Assembly (NCBI GenBank): GCA_017936885.1
Contig: JAGBEO010000033.1
Coordinates: 79,522-143,521 of the forward strand
Direction of reading: 5' to 3'
Length of the DNA: 64,000 bases
From: Lachnospiraceae bacterium
Lineage (GTDB): Bacteria > Bacillota > Clostridia > Lachnospirales > Lachnospiraceae
In this document: positions 25,378-33,438 of the stretch, piece after piece
Numbering within the stretch: the stretch's first letter is position 1
Layout: the number at the start of each line of letters is the position of its first letter
The notes under the pieces: generated by a model
What the model saw: the letters and a program-made list of their open reading frames with translations, nothing else
Told to the model about the DNA's origin: nothing
Database searches by the model: none
Position numbers and translations under genes: made by a program

Positions 25378-26990
25378 CAGCTCTGAAAGGTAAAAATAAT
25401 TCGCACAAAATTTATTGATTTACTGCGTACTCTAGGCGGATAGAGTAAAATAAAAGAAAAACTTTATCGCAAAGGAGTCCTAATGAGCAGAGAACGTGAT
25501 CGAATTATTAAGAAGCTGGAAAAGAATCCTTCCCAGGAGTGTAATAAGATTCAGCAGAAATTTTACCCGGAGCTGTTTTCAAAGTTTGGTCAGGTTACAG
25601 ATCCCAGGCACAGCAGTTACACCGAATACAGCAGCAGGGAAATGCTTGGAACGGTATATTACAAAGGTATTGCAGGGATTTCCAGCATGCAGGGAATGAT
25701 CAGAGAATTTAATGATGAAACGGTAGCCGGAAATCTTTATGGTTTTATGGGGAGCATAGCAAAGGAATATCTGCCGCACGCAGTTACGGTGAATGAATTT
25801 CTAGAAAGATTAGACCCGGCAGACCTGGAAGAAATACAGTCAGACATCGTACACCGGATGATACGCAGAAAAACTTTTGATGATGCGAAAATACTTGGGA
25901 AGTGGCTTGTCCTTGTAGATGGTACAGAACTGGACGAAGGGAAAACAAAAAAGAACGATAACTACCTGAGCCGCTGCTATAACAAGGGAGAAAAAAACGA
26001 ATTTACCAGATATCACCGAAGTGTCCTTGAAGCAAAGCTTTATCTGGGAAATGATCTTGTATGCAGCATGGCAACAGAAACCATCGAAAATTCAGAGGAA
26101 TACAATGAGAAAAAGCTGTGTGAAGAAGAAATCAAACAGGACTGCGAAAGGAAAGCGTTTGTAAGGATAGCATCAAAGATAAAGGAGCGTTTTCCCAGAC
26201 TGCCGGTCTGTATTGTTGCCGACAGCCTTTATGTCAGTGAAAGGGTATTGAAAATCTGCAGGGCTAACGGGTGGGATTATATCATCCGGTATAAGGAAGG
26301 CTGTGCACCTTCCATCGAAAAGGAATATCAGGCAATCCCGGAAAAGCATAAGACCGGAAAAGCTGAGTATGTGAACGGAGTCATCTTCAAAGATCTTGAT
26401 GTAAATGTTCTGAAATATAGGGAGACCAAGGTAAAAAAAGGTGAACCGGTTACAACAGAGTTTGTGTGGATCACAAATATTGAAATCACGGATAAAAATG
26501 CCGGGAAACTGTCGGGGGCAGGACGAAGCAGATGGAAAATAGAAAACCAGGGCTTCAACCGGCAGAAAAGATGGCAGGGAGACATCTGCCATGCATGCAG
26601 TTTTAATGAAAGGGCGCAAAAAAATCATTACCTGCTAGAGCAGATATCAGATTTCATAAAACAGCTTTATGAGCATTACTATCTCAAGAAAAATGGGATA
26701 AAGAAGACACAAAAAAATATATCTTCTGAACTGTTAGCAAGCTTTGGACGGCAACTAACGGAAACAGAAGATATACCAGCACAACTGAATGATTCAGTTT
26801 TAAACTGAGTTAATTGTAGCAAAGAAGGTGATGCCTGCCAAGAGGAAATGTAAAAAACATATAGAAAAATTGATTTGAGGGAATTTTCAGGCAGGCATTG
26901 TGGATAACTTCCTGAAAATTCAGGAGAAACCTTGAAAAATAACATTTCATGATTTTGGCAGGCTATAAGTTAAATTTACCTTGTGGAACT
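25378..26990 (+). mobile_element. Insertion sequence with a DDE transposase
   Basis: A ~1.6 kb element carrying one transposase gene and bounded by the 15-bp direct repeat. Just inside the repeats, AGCTCTGAAAGGTAAAAATAA on the left and the reverse complement of the right end match at 15 of 21 positions, a weak terminal inverted repeat centred on AAGGTAAA. Near the right end, GAATTTTCAGG (26881) and CCTGAAAATTC (26911) form an 11-bp hairpin. The transposase frame is intact, so the element may be active. Exact ends are inferred from the repeat boundaries. It lies four bases upstream of the yicC -35 box. Confidence 0.7.
25483..26808 (+). CDS. IS4-superfamily DDE transposase
   Basis: A 441-residue transposase with an RNase H-like catalytic core. 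Probable DDE residues are Asp146 in LVLVDGTEL, Asp247 in CIVADSLY and Glu354 in RWKIENQGFNRQKR, the last in the W-x-I-E-N context of the IS4 superfamily. The N-terminus contains DPRHSSYTEYSSREML, a helical target/end-binding region. CAAAGGAG precedes the ATG. The frame has no interruption. The precise IS family cannot be assigned by eye; a 15-bp target duplication would be long for many IS4 members. Confidence 0.85.
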   Translation: MSRERDRIIKKLEKNPSQECNKIQQKFYPELFSKFGQVTDPRHSSYTEYSSREMLGTVYYKGIAGISSMQGMIREFNDETVAGNLYGFMGSIAKEYLPHAVTVNEFLERLDPADLEEIQSDIVHRMIRRKTFDDAKILGKWLVLVDGTELDEGKTKKNDNYLSRCYNKGEKNEFTRYHRSVLEAKLYLGNDLVCSMATETIENSEEYNEKKLCEEEIKQDCERKAFVRIASKIKERFPRLPVCIVADSLYVSERVLKICRANGWDYIIRYKEGCAPSIEKEYQAIPEKHKTGKAEYVNGVIFKDLDVNVLKYRETKVKKGEPVTTEFVWITNIEITDKNAGKLSGAGRSRWKIENQGFNRQKRWQGDICHACSFNERAQKNHYLLEQISDFIKQLYEHYYLKKNGIKKTQKNISSELLASFGRQLTETEDIPAQLNDSVLN

Positions 26991-27005
26991 GTCAGGGAAA
27001 TACAT
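26991..27005 (+). repeat. 15-bp direct repeat, right copy flanking the IS
   Basis: GTCAGGGAAATACAT, the second copy of the presumed target-site duplication, ending four bases before the TTGACT of the yicC promoter. Confidence 0.65.
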
Positions 27006-27008
27006 TTC

Positions 27009-27037
27009 TTGACTACTCCCCATGATTATTTTATAAT
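27009..27037 (+). promoter_or_regulatory. Strong sigma-A-type promoter for yicC operon
   Basis: TTGACT, a 17-base spacer and TATAAT, ~60 bases before the yicC start. It remains complete despite the adjacent IS. Confidence 0.8.
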
Positions 27038-27098
27038 ATATTTTGTATGCGTGGGTCTATCCGTGTACACCTACAATAGAGGAAAGAAGAATACAACT

Positions 27099-27977
27099 AT
27101 GATAAAAAGCATGACCGGTTTCGGCAGATGTGAAGTGACGGAAGGAGAACGGAAGATCACCGTTGAAATGAAATCTGTCAATCACAGATATTTAGATGTG
27201 AACATCAAGATGCCGAAGAAACTGAACTTTTTTGAAGCAGCGATTCGAAATGAACTGAAAAATTATATTCAGCGCGGTAAAGTGGATCTTTTCATCACGT
27301 ATGAAGACCTTACGGAATCCAATGTTTGCGTAAAGTATAACAAGGAGCTGGCAGCAGAATACATGAAATATCTGACGCAGATGGCGGAGGATTTTTCATT
27401 GGATAATGATATCCGCATATCGACTCTTTCCAGATATCCGGAAGTGCTTTCCATGGAAGAACAGACTATTGATGAGGAAGAATTGTGGCAGCTTTTGGAT
27501 AAGGCGATCAAAGGTGCGGCAGAGGGCTTTGTAGAGACCAGGATCAAAGAAGGCGAGAATCTGAAAAATGATCTGGTTGCGAAGCTGGACGGTATGCTTA
27601 CTCATGTGGATTATATTACAGAACGTTCTCCGCAGATCATAGCCGAGTACAAGCAGAAGTTGGAAGATAAGGTCAAAGAATTGATCGAGGATACCAAGGT
27701 AGACGAGAACAGACTCCTGATGGAAGTTACGATCTTTGCAGACAAGGTATGTGTGGACGAGGAACTGGTTCGCTTAAGGAGCCACATTGAGACGACCAGG
27801 GAGAATCTCATACAGGGCGGCAGTATCGGTCGTAAGCTTGATTTTATCGCTCAGGAGATGAATCGGGAAGCGAATACGATCCTGTCGAAAGCGAATGATC
27901 TGGAGATTTCCAACCGTGCCATTGAGCTCAAGACGGAAATCGAGAAGGTTCGTGAGCAGATTCAGAACATCGAGTAG
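27099..27977 (+). CDS. yicC: YicC-family endoribonuclease
   Basis: 292 residues starting IKSMTGFGRCEVTEG, the hallmark N-terminus of the YicC/YloC family, with the C-terminal DUF1732 portion (REANTILSKANDLEISN, then ELKTEIEKVREQIQNIE). YicC is reported as an endoribonuclease linked to small-RNA turnover in E. coli and affects mRNA decay in Firmicutes. An in-frame ATG at 26949 falls inside the IS-flank region; ATG 27099 has AGGAAAGAAG upstream and the correct family start. It is first in a yicC-remA-gmk-rpoZ operon, the usual Firmicute order. Confidence 0.9.
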   Translation: MIKSMTGFGRCEVTEGERKITVEMKSVNHRYLDVNIKMPKKLNFFEAAIRNELKNYIQRGKVDLFITYEDLTESNVCVKYNKELAAEYMKYLTQMAEDFSLDNDIRISTLSRYPEVLSMEEQTIDEEELWQLLDKAIKGAAEGFVETRIKEGENLKNDLVAKLDGMLTHVDYITERSPQIIAEYKQKLEDKVKELIEDTKVDENRLLMEVTIFADKVCVDEELVRLRSHIETTRENLIQGGSIGRKLDFIAQEMNREANTILSKANDLEISNRAIELKTEIEKVREQIQNIE

Positions 27978-27986
27978 GGAATGAAT

Positions 27987-28247
27987 ATGGGCAAACTGAT
28001 TCATATAGGATTTGGTAATGTAGTAAATACGGGGAAGATCATTGCAATCGTCAGTCCGGATTCCGCACCCATTAAGCGCATGGTGCAGAAAGCGAAGGAG
28101 ACGGGGATGGCGATTGATGCCACGCAGGGGCGTAAGACGAAGGCGGTCCTGGTAATGGAGAACAGCCAGATCGTGTTGTCGGCACTTCTTCCGGAAACCA
28201 TAGCAGGCAGAGCACAGACAGAAGGCGGGGAGACAGAAGATGCGTAA
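27987..28247 (+). CDS. remA: RemA-family regulator (DUF370)
   Basis: An 86-residue RemA/DUF370 protein (GKLIHIGFGNVVNTGKIIAI, then SAPIKRMVQKAKETGMAIDA, then TQGRKTKAVLVM). In Bacillus, RemA is a DNA-binding activator of biofilm matrix and osmoprotection genes; in Clostridia the role is not established. ATG 27981 would abut AGGGA with no space; ATG 27987 has it six bases upstream and begins with the family sequence. The last ~15 residues are Glu/Gly-rich and overlap gmk. Confidence 0.9.
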   Translation: MGKLIHIGFGNVVNTGKIIAIVSPDSAPIKRMVQKAKETGMAIDATQGRKTKAVLVMENSQIVLSALLPETIAGRAQTEGGETEDA

Positions 28248-28860
28248 AGGTATTTTGATCGTTGTTTCCGGATTCTCGGGAGCAGGCAAAGGTACTTTGA
28301 TGAAGAAACTGGTGCAGGAGTATGACAATTATGCATTGTCCATATCGGCAACCACCAGAAATCCCAGACCAGGTGAGGAAAACGGCAGGGAATACTTTTT
28401 TCTGAAAAAGGAAGAATTTAAACAAAAGATTGCGGAAAACGGGCTGATTGAATATGCACGTTACTGTGATAACTATTACGGGACACCGAGAGCGTATGTG
28501 GAGAAGCAGCTTGCCGACGGCAAGGATGTGATTTTAGAGATTGAGATTCAGGGGGCGCTCAAGGTCAAGAAACAGTATCCGGATGCGCTTTTGCTGTTCG
28601 TCATGCCGCCCAGCGCGGAAGAACTCAGGCGCAGACTGGAAGGCAGAGGAACCGAGACACAGGATGTAATCGATAAGCGGATGCATCGTGCAAGGGAAGA
28701 AGCGGAAGGCATAGAAGAGTATGAGTATATCGTAGTCAATGACGATTTGGACGTCTGTGTCAGAGAGCTTCATGAAATTATTACAGCAGCTCATAATACT
28801 CCGTTAAGGAATAAGGATTTTATAGAGAAAATGAGAAAAGAATTGGAAGGAGAAAAATAA
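28240..28860 (+). CDS. gmk: Guanylate kinase
   Basis: A 206-residue guanylate kinase that phosphorylates GMP to GDP. The P-loop FSGAGKGT is at residues 10-17, followed by SISATTRNPRPGEENGREY and the GMP-binding region NGLIEYARYCDNYYGTP, then FVMPPSAEELRRRLEGRGTE. It overlaps remA by 8 bases and rpoZ by one base (TAATG), so expression is coupled. The yicC-remA-gmk-rpoZ cluster is standard. Confidence 0.95.
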   Translation: MRKGILIVVSGFSGAGKGTLMKKLVQEYDNYALSISATTRNPRPGEENGREYFFLKKEEFKQKIAENGLIEYARYCDNYYGTPRAYVEKQLADGKDVILEIEIQGALKVKKQYPDALLLFVMPPSAEELRRRLEGRGTETQDVIDKRMHRAREEAEGIEEYEYIVVNDDLDVCVRELHEIITAAHNTPLRNKDFIEKMRKELEGEK

Positions 28861-29126
28861 TGTTACATCCATCTTATGCAGAATTAATTAATGTAGTAAA
28901 CAGCGAGGTTGAAGAGGGAGAAGATCCGGTAGTAAACAGCAGATATTCTATCGTGATGGCTACCGCTAAAAGAGCAAGACAGATTATTGCCGGTGATGAA
29001 GAGTTAGTGGACGGCAAGGGTAAGAAGGCTTTGTCTGTAGCTGTAGAAGAATTAAACCAGGGTAAAATCAAAATCTTATGTGATGATGCGGCAGAAGAGG
29101 AGTCTTCTGAGGCAGATGCTGAATAG
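28860..29126 (+). CDS. rpoZ: DNA-directed RNA polymerase omega subunit
   Basis: 88 residues. The omega core NSRYSIVMATAKRARQIIAG is present, with a C-terminal acidic tail. Omega promotes assembly of the beta' subunit. The start overlaps the gmk stop as TAATG; GGAAGGAG sits upstream inside gmk. Size and position after gmk agree with the family. Confidence 0.92.
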   Translation: MLHPSYAELINVVNSEVEEGEDPVVNSRYSIVMATAKRARQIIAGDEELVDGKGKKALSVAVEELNQGKIKILCDDAAEEESSEADAE

Positions 29127-29169
29127 TCAGTAATTCTGCGTGTTTGAAAGGGAAAGGTGTGGTATAAAA

Positions 29170-30180
29170 ATGAAGAGTGCAATTAAAGCAGTAAGCGAAG
29201 GTAAAAATTTGTCTGTAGAAGAAGCCGCAAGAGTGATGAATATTATGTTGAGCGGTGAGGCAACGCAGGCGCAGATTGCGGCGTATTTGACAGCGCTTCG
29301 CATGAAGGGTGAGACGATTGACGAGATTATCGGAAGTGCCAGTGTGATAAAAGAAAAGGCTGCGCATATCCATCCCAATTTGCCGATGTATGCCGATTTC
29401 GTGGGTACCGGAGGCGACTGCACTTATACCTTTAATATTTCCACTACGGCTGCTTTTGTGGCAGCGGCAGCAGGGCTTCCCATCGCAAAGCATGGCAATC
29501 GTGCGATTTCTTCCAAATCCGGAGCCGGTGATGTGTTGGAAGCGTTGGGGGTTAATATTACACCGGATCTTGTTGTGGTTAAAAAATGTGTAGAAGAAGT
29601 AGGGATTGGTTTTATGTTTGCACCTGCTTTTAACCAGTCTTTGCGATTCGTAGGTCAGGTGAGAAATGAGATCGGTATCCGTTCTATTTTTAATATTATG
29701 GGACCGATGGCAAATCCTTCCGGTGCCAAATGTATGGTAATCGGTGTCTACGATCGGAAACTCTGCGAGCCGATTGCCAATGCCCTGATGCATCTTGGAG
29801 TGGAAACCGGAATGGTAGTGTCCGGAGCGAATGGTATGGATGAGATTTCTACCACATGTGAGACTACGATTGCGGAAATCAAAGATAATGTGGTAACTGT
29901 CTATACGGTTACGCCGGAGCAGTTTGGATTTAAGCGTGCTGCGGAAGAAGATATTATGGGCGGCGACGGAGAAACCAATGCCAAGATTACGAAGGATATT
30001 TTAAGCGGTGCCGACAAGGGACCGAAGCGGGATATTGTATTATTAAATGCCGGCATGGCACTCTATGTGGGCAAGGTATCAGCAACTGTTGAGGACGGTA
30101 TTAAGTTAGCTGCCGAGACGATCGACTCCGGCAAGGCAATGGAGACACTCAATAAGTTAGTGGAGTATTCCAAACAGTAA
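29170..30180 (+). CDS. trpD: Anthranilate phosphoribosyltransferase-like protein, isolated from other trp genes
   Basis: A 336-residue protein with the TrpD fold. The PRPP-binding motif GTGGD is at residues 79-83 followed by CTYTFNIST; KHGNRAISSKSGAGDVLEALG and IRSIFNIMGPMANPSG follow. The anthranilate-site stretch that usually reads HPAM or similar is NQSL here (Asn155), so substrate specificity is less certain than the fold. No other tryptophan gene is nearby; it follows rpoZ. ATG 29140 is in frame, but GGGAAAGGTGTGG upstream of ATG 29170 and the family length favour 29170. Confidence 0.82.
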   Translation: MKSAIKAVSEGKNLSVEEAARVMNIMLSGEATQAQIAAYLTALRMKGETIDEIIGSASVIKEKAAHIHPNLPMYADFVGTGGDCTYTFNISTTAAFVAAAAGLPIAKHGNRAISSKSGAGDVLEALGVNITPDLVVVKKCVEEVGIGFMFAPAFNQSLRFVGQVRNEIGIRSIFNIMGPMANPSGAKCMVIGVYDRKLCEPIANALMHLGVETGMVVSGANGMDEISTTCETTIAEIKDNVVTVYTVTPEQFGFKRAAEEDIMGGDGETNAKITKDILSGADKGPKRDIVLLNAGMALYVGKVSATVEDGIKLAAETIDSGKAMETLNKLVEYSKQ

Positions 30181-30217
30181 GCTGCTATAGAAAGATGAAG
30201 AAAGAACAGTAATATAT

Positions 30218-31558
30218 ATGGAAAAAAAAGTATTGTTTGTATCCTTGGGATGCGACAAGAATCTGGTGGATTCCGAGATGATGCTCGGACTTCTTGCCCA
30301 AAGCGGTTATATGTTTACCGATGATGAAAAAGAAGCGGATGTGGTAGTGGTCAATACCTGCTGTTTTATTAATGATGCCAAGGAAGAAAGCATCAACACC
30401 ATTCTGGGGATGGCGGAACTGAAGAAAAGCGGCCGGATCGAGGCTCTGATTGTGGCAGGCTGTCTGGCACAGCGTTATAAAGAGGAAATTCAGGCAGAGA
30501 TTGAAGAAGTGGATGCCATTCTGGGTACTATGGCGATTGATGAAGTGGTTAAAACCATTGATGAGGTATTGCAGGGAAACAAGGAAAATCACTACAAAAA
30601 TCTGGATGCAAAGCCGCTAACCGGCGTGGAACGCGTGGTAACCACCGGAGGGCATTATGCCTATTTAAAGATTGCAGAAGGGTGCAATAAGCATTGCACC
30701 TATTGTATTATTCCCAAAGTGCGCGGTAACTATCGAAGTGTGCCTATGGAGAGTTTACTAGAAGAGGCAGAGAGGCTGGCAGAGCAGGGAGTCAGGGAGT
30801 TGATCCTTGTGGCACAGGAGACCACGCTTTACGGTACGGATCTTTATGGGCGTAAGATGCTGCCCGAGTTGCTTCATAAGCTTTGCAGGATCAGCGGTAT
30901 CTATTGGATTCGCATTTTATATTGTTATCCGGAAGAGATTGATGATGCATTGATCCAAACAATAAAAGAAGAGAAGAAAATATGCCATTATTTGGATCTG
31001 CCGATACAGCATGCTTCGGATAACATTTTAAAAAGAATGGGACGAAGAACGGATCAAGAAGAGTTGACTAATATAGTTAAGAAACTTCGGGCAGAAATTC
31101 CGGATATTTGTCTCAGAACTACGTTGATTACCGGTTTCCCGGGGGAAACGGAAGCAGACCACGAAGAACTGATGGAATTTATAGACGAAATGGAGTTTGA
31201 CAGACTGGGCGTTTTTACCTACTCACAGGAAGAAGATACACCGGCGGCGGATATGCCGGATCAGATACCGGAAGAGACGAAGGAAGAAAGACAGGCTGAG
31301 CTGATGGAACTGCAGCAGGAGATTGCTTTTGAAGCGGCGGAGCGCATGAAGGACAGGGTCGTGACTGCCATGATCGAAGGCAAGGTTGCCGATGAGAATG
31401 CGTATGTTGCAAGAACCTATAAAGATGCGCCTAATGTGGATGGTTTCCTGTTTATTAATACAGGCAGAGAACTGATGACCGGTGATTTCGTGAAAGTTAA
31501 AATAACCGGCTCTTATGAATATGATCTGATTGGAGAATTAGAAGATGAATCTACCTAA
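30218..31558 (+). CDS. rimO: Ribosomal protein S12 methylthiotransferase
   Basis: 446 residues with three MiaB/RimO domains: N-terminal UPF0004 (VSLGCDKNLVDSEMMLG, Cys12), a radical-SAM core with Cys156, Cys160 and Cys163 (EGCNKHCTYC), and a C-terminal TRAM domain. The CDKNLVDSE signature separates RimO from MiaB. RimO adds a methylthio group to an Asp of ribosomal protein S12. It overlaps pgsA by 14 bases. The rimO-pgsA-cinA order is common in Clostridia. Confidence 0.93.
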   Translation: MEKKVLFVSLGCDKNLVDSEMMLGLLAQSGYMFTDDEKEADVVVVNTCCFINDAKEESINTILGMAELKKSGRIEALIVAGCLAQRYKEEIQAEIEEVDAILGTMAIDEVVKTIDEVLQGNKENHYKNLDAKPLTGVERVVTTGGHYAYLKIAEGCNKHCTYCIIPKVRGNYRSVPMESLLEEAERLAEQGVRELILVAQETTLYGTDLYGRKMLPELLHKLCRISGIYWIRILYCYPEEIDDALIQTIKEEKKICHYLDLPIQHASDNILKRMGRRTDQEELTNIVKKLRAEIPDICLRTTLITGFPGETEADHEELMEFIDEMEFDRLGVFTYSQEEDTPAADMPDQIPEETKEERQAELMELQQEIAFEAAERMKDRVVTAMIEGKVADENAYVARTYKDAPNVDGFLFINTGRELMTGDFVKVKITGSYEYDLIGELEDEST

Positions 31559-32078
31559 TAAATTGACAATGTTTCGTGTGATATTGATTCCTTTCTTTGT
31601 AGTGTTTATGCTTGCGGATATCACTGCATATGATAAGTGGATCGCACTGGCGATCTTCATCATTGCCAGTCTGACAGACTTGTTGGATGGCAAGATCGCC
31701 AGAAAATATAATCTGGTAACGAATTTCGGAAAGTTTATGGACCCTTTGGCTGACAAACTTTTGGTTTGTTCCGCACTTATTTGTCTGGTGGCGCTTTGTA
31801 AGATTCCGGCATGGATTGTGATTGTTATTATTGCCAGAGAATTTATTATCAGCGGATTTAGACTGATTGCATCGGATAACGGTGTGGTGATTGCTGCAAG
31901 CTACTGGGGTAAATTTAAAACGACTTTTCAGATGGTTATGATTTGTCTCATGATTGCAGATATTGAGGCCATCAGTCTCCTTACGGCGATTGTGATGTGG
32001 GTGGCACTGGTGCTTACGGTAGTATCTTTAGTAGATTATCTGGTTAAAAATAAGGATGTTATGAAGGACACGAAATAG
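31545..32078 (+). CDS. pgsA: CDP-diacylglycerol-glycerol-3-phosphate 3-phosphatidyltransferase
   Basis: A 177-residue membrane enzyme that makes phosphatidylglycerophosphate. The CDP-alcohol phosphotransferase motif is visible as DLLDGKIARKYNLVTNFGKF, then MDPLADKLL, i.e. the D-G-x2-A-R-x8-G-x3-D-x3-D pattern, with several hydrophobic helices. It is translationally coupled to rimO upstream and followed by cinA. Length is normal. Confidence 0.93.
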   Translation: MNLPNKLTMFRVILIPFFVVFMLADITAYDKWIALAIFIIASLTDLLDGKIARKYNLVTNFGKFMDPLADKLLVCSALICLVALCKIPAWIVIVIIAREFIISGFRLIASDNGVVIAASYWGKFKTTFQMVMICLMIADIEAISLLTAIVMWVALVLTVVSLVDYLVKNKDVMKDTK

Positions 32079-32101
32079 ATCGAAAGATTGATTGGGAATG
32101 G

Positions 32102-33382
32102 ATGGTTGATATGGTTGTAGAGTTGATTTCAGTTGGAACAGAAATATTGTTGGGTAACATTGTGAATACCAATGCAGCCTATTTATCCGAACAATGTGCC
32201 GGACTGGGACTGTCCTGCTACTATCAGGATGTGGTAGGTGACAATGAAGAAAGGCTTTCAGAGACGATTCGGCTGGCTTTATCCAGAGCGGATATTCTTT
32301 TGATATCAGGAGGACTGGGGCCCACACAGGATGATCTGACGAAAGAAGCAGCAGCTAAAGTGTTCGGCAAGAACTTATATCTTCATGAGGACAGTAAGGC
32401 GGCTATCCAGAGTTATTTTGAAAAAAGAGGTCTGGAAATTACGGATAATAACTGGAAGCAGGCAATGGTACCGGAAGGCTGCATCGTTCTGGACAATCCC
32501 AACGGCACAGCTCCCGGCATTATTATGGCAGAGAACGGCAAGCATGTGGTGCTGATGCCGGGACCGCCGGGTGAAATGATCCCGATGTTTGAAACATCGG
32601 TTATGCCGTATTTAAGCGCACTGCAGTCTTGTGTGATTTATTCCAAAACCGTGAAAATGTGCGGTGTGGGTGAGAGTAAGGTTGAGACTATGGTGACGGA
32701 TCTGATTGAAAAGCAGACGAATCCGACGATTGCGACCTACGCTAAGACTGGAGAAGTGCACTTGCGTGTAACAGCCAGAGCAGAAGATGAGAAAGCAGCT
32801 AAGAAATTAGTAAAGCCTGTGGTTCAGGAGTTAAAGAGCAGATTTGGTGATTATATTTACACCACAGAGGAAGGGGTAACTTTAGAGAAGGCGGTAGTAG
32901 ACTTACTGACAGCATATGGCATGACAGCAAGTACGGTGGAATCCTGTACAGGAGGGATGCTGGCGGCAAGATTGATCAATGTGCCGGGAGTATCTGATGT
33001 ATTTAAATCAGGATATGTTACCTATTCGAATAAATCGAAACGCAAACTGTTAGGAATCAGAAAGAATACGCTGTTAAAGCATGGTGCAGTCAGTGAAGAA
33101 ATTGCAAGGGAAATGGCAAAATCAGCCGCATTCCTGGCAAAGACTGATGTGTGTGTCTCCACAACCGGCATCGCAGGACCGGATGGCGGAACCGATAAGA
33201 AACCGGTCGGGCTTGTATATATCGCTTGCAACGTGCGAGGGCATATTACCGTGAAGGAATACCGTTTTAGCGGTAATCGTGCAAAAATCAGGGATAATAC
33301 GGTTTCCGCGGCGTTGGCGCTGACGAGAAAATGTATTTTACAGTATGATAGTGATGTGGCTTTGGACAGAAAAGAGAAGTAG
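32102..33382 (+). CDS. cinA: CinA: nicotinamide-nucleotide amidase / ADP-ribose pyrophosphatase family
   Basis: 426 residues with two domains. The N-terminal MoCF-like (COG1058) part starts ELISVGTEILLGNIVNTNA with SGGLGPTQDDLTKEA. The C-terminal CinA (PncC-like deamidase) part carries STVESCTGGMLAARLINVPG and TGIAGPDGGTDKKPVGLVY. CinA proteins recycle pyridine nucleotides and in Gram-positives are often co-expressed with recA in competence. recA lies one gene further on. ATG 32111 is an alternative start; spacing does not decide. Confidence 0.9.
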   Translation: MVDMVVELISVGTEILLGNIVNTNAAYLSEQCAGLGLSCYYQDVVGDNEERLSETIRLALSRADILLISGGLGPTQDDLTKEAAAKVFGKNLYLHEDSKAAIQSYFEKRGLEITDNNWKQAMVPEGCIVLDNPNGTAPGIIMAENGKHVVLMPGPPGEMIPMFETSVMPYLSALQSCVIYSKTVKMCGVGESKVETMVTDLIEKQTNPTIATYAKTGEVHLRVTARAEDEKAAKKLVKPVVQELKSRFGDYIYTTEEGVTLEKAVVDLLTAYGMTASTVESCTGGMLAARLINVPGVSDVFKSGYVTYSNKSKRKLLGIRKNTLLKHGAVSEEIAREMAKSAAFLAKTDVCVSTTGIAGPDGGTDKKPVGLVYIACNVRGHITVKEYRFSGNRAKIRDNTVSAALALTRKCILQYDSDVALDRKEK

Positions 33383-33438
33383 CATACTGCCGGGGATTGC
33401 ATAGAGATAAATAGAAGCGGGTAAAAGGAGAGGAACGA

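Noticed and set aside
26949-27098. Extended N-terminus of yicC
   Set aside because: These codons cover the IS flank, the direct repeat and the promoter; the family start is ATG 27099.
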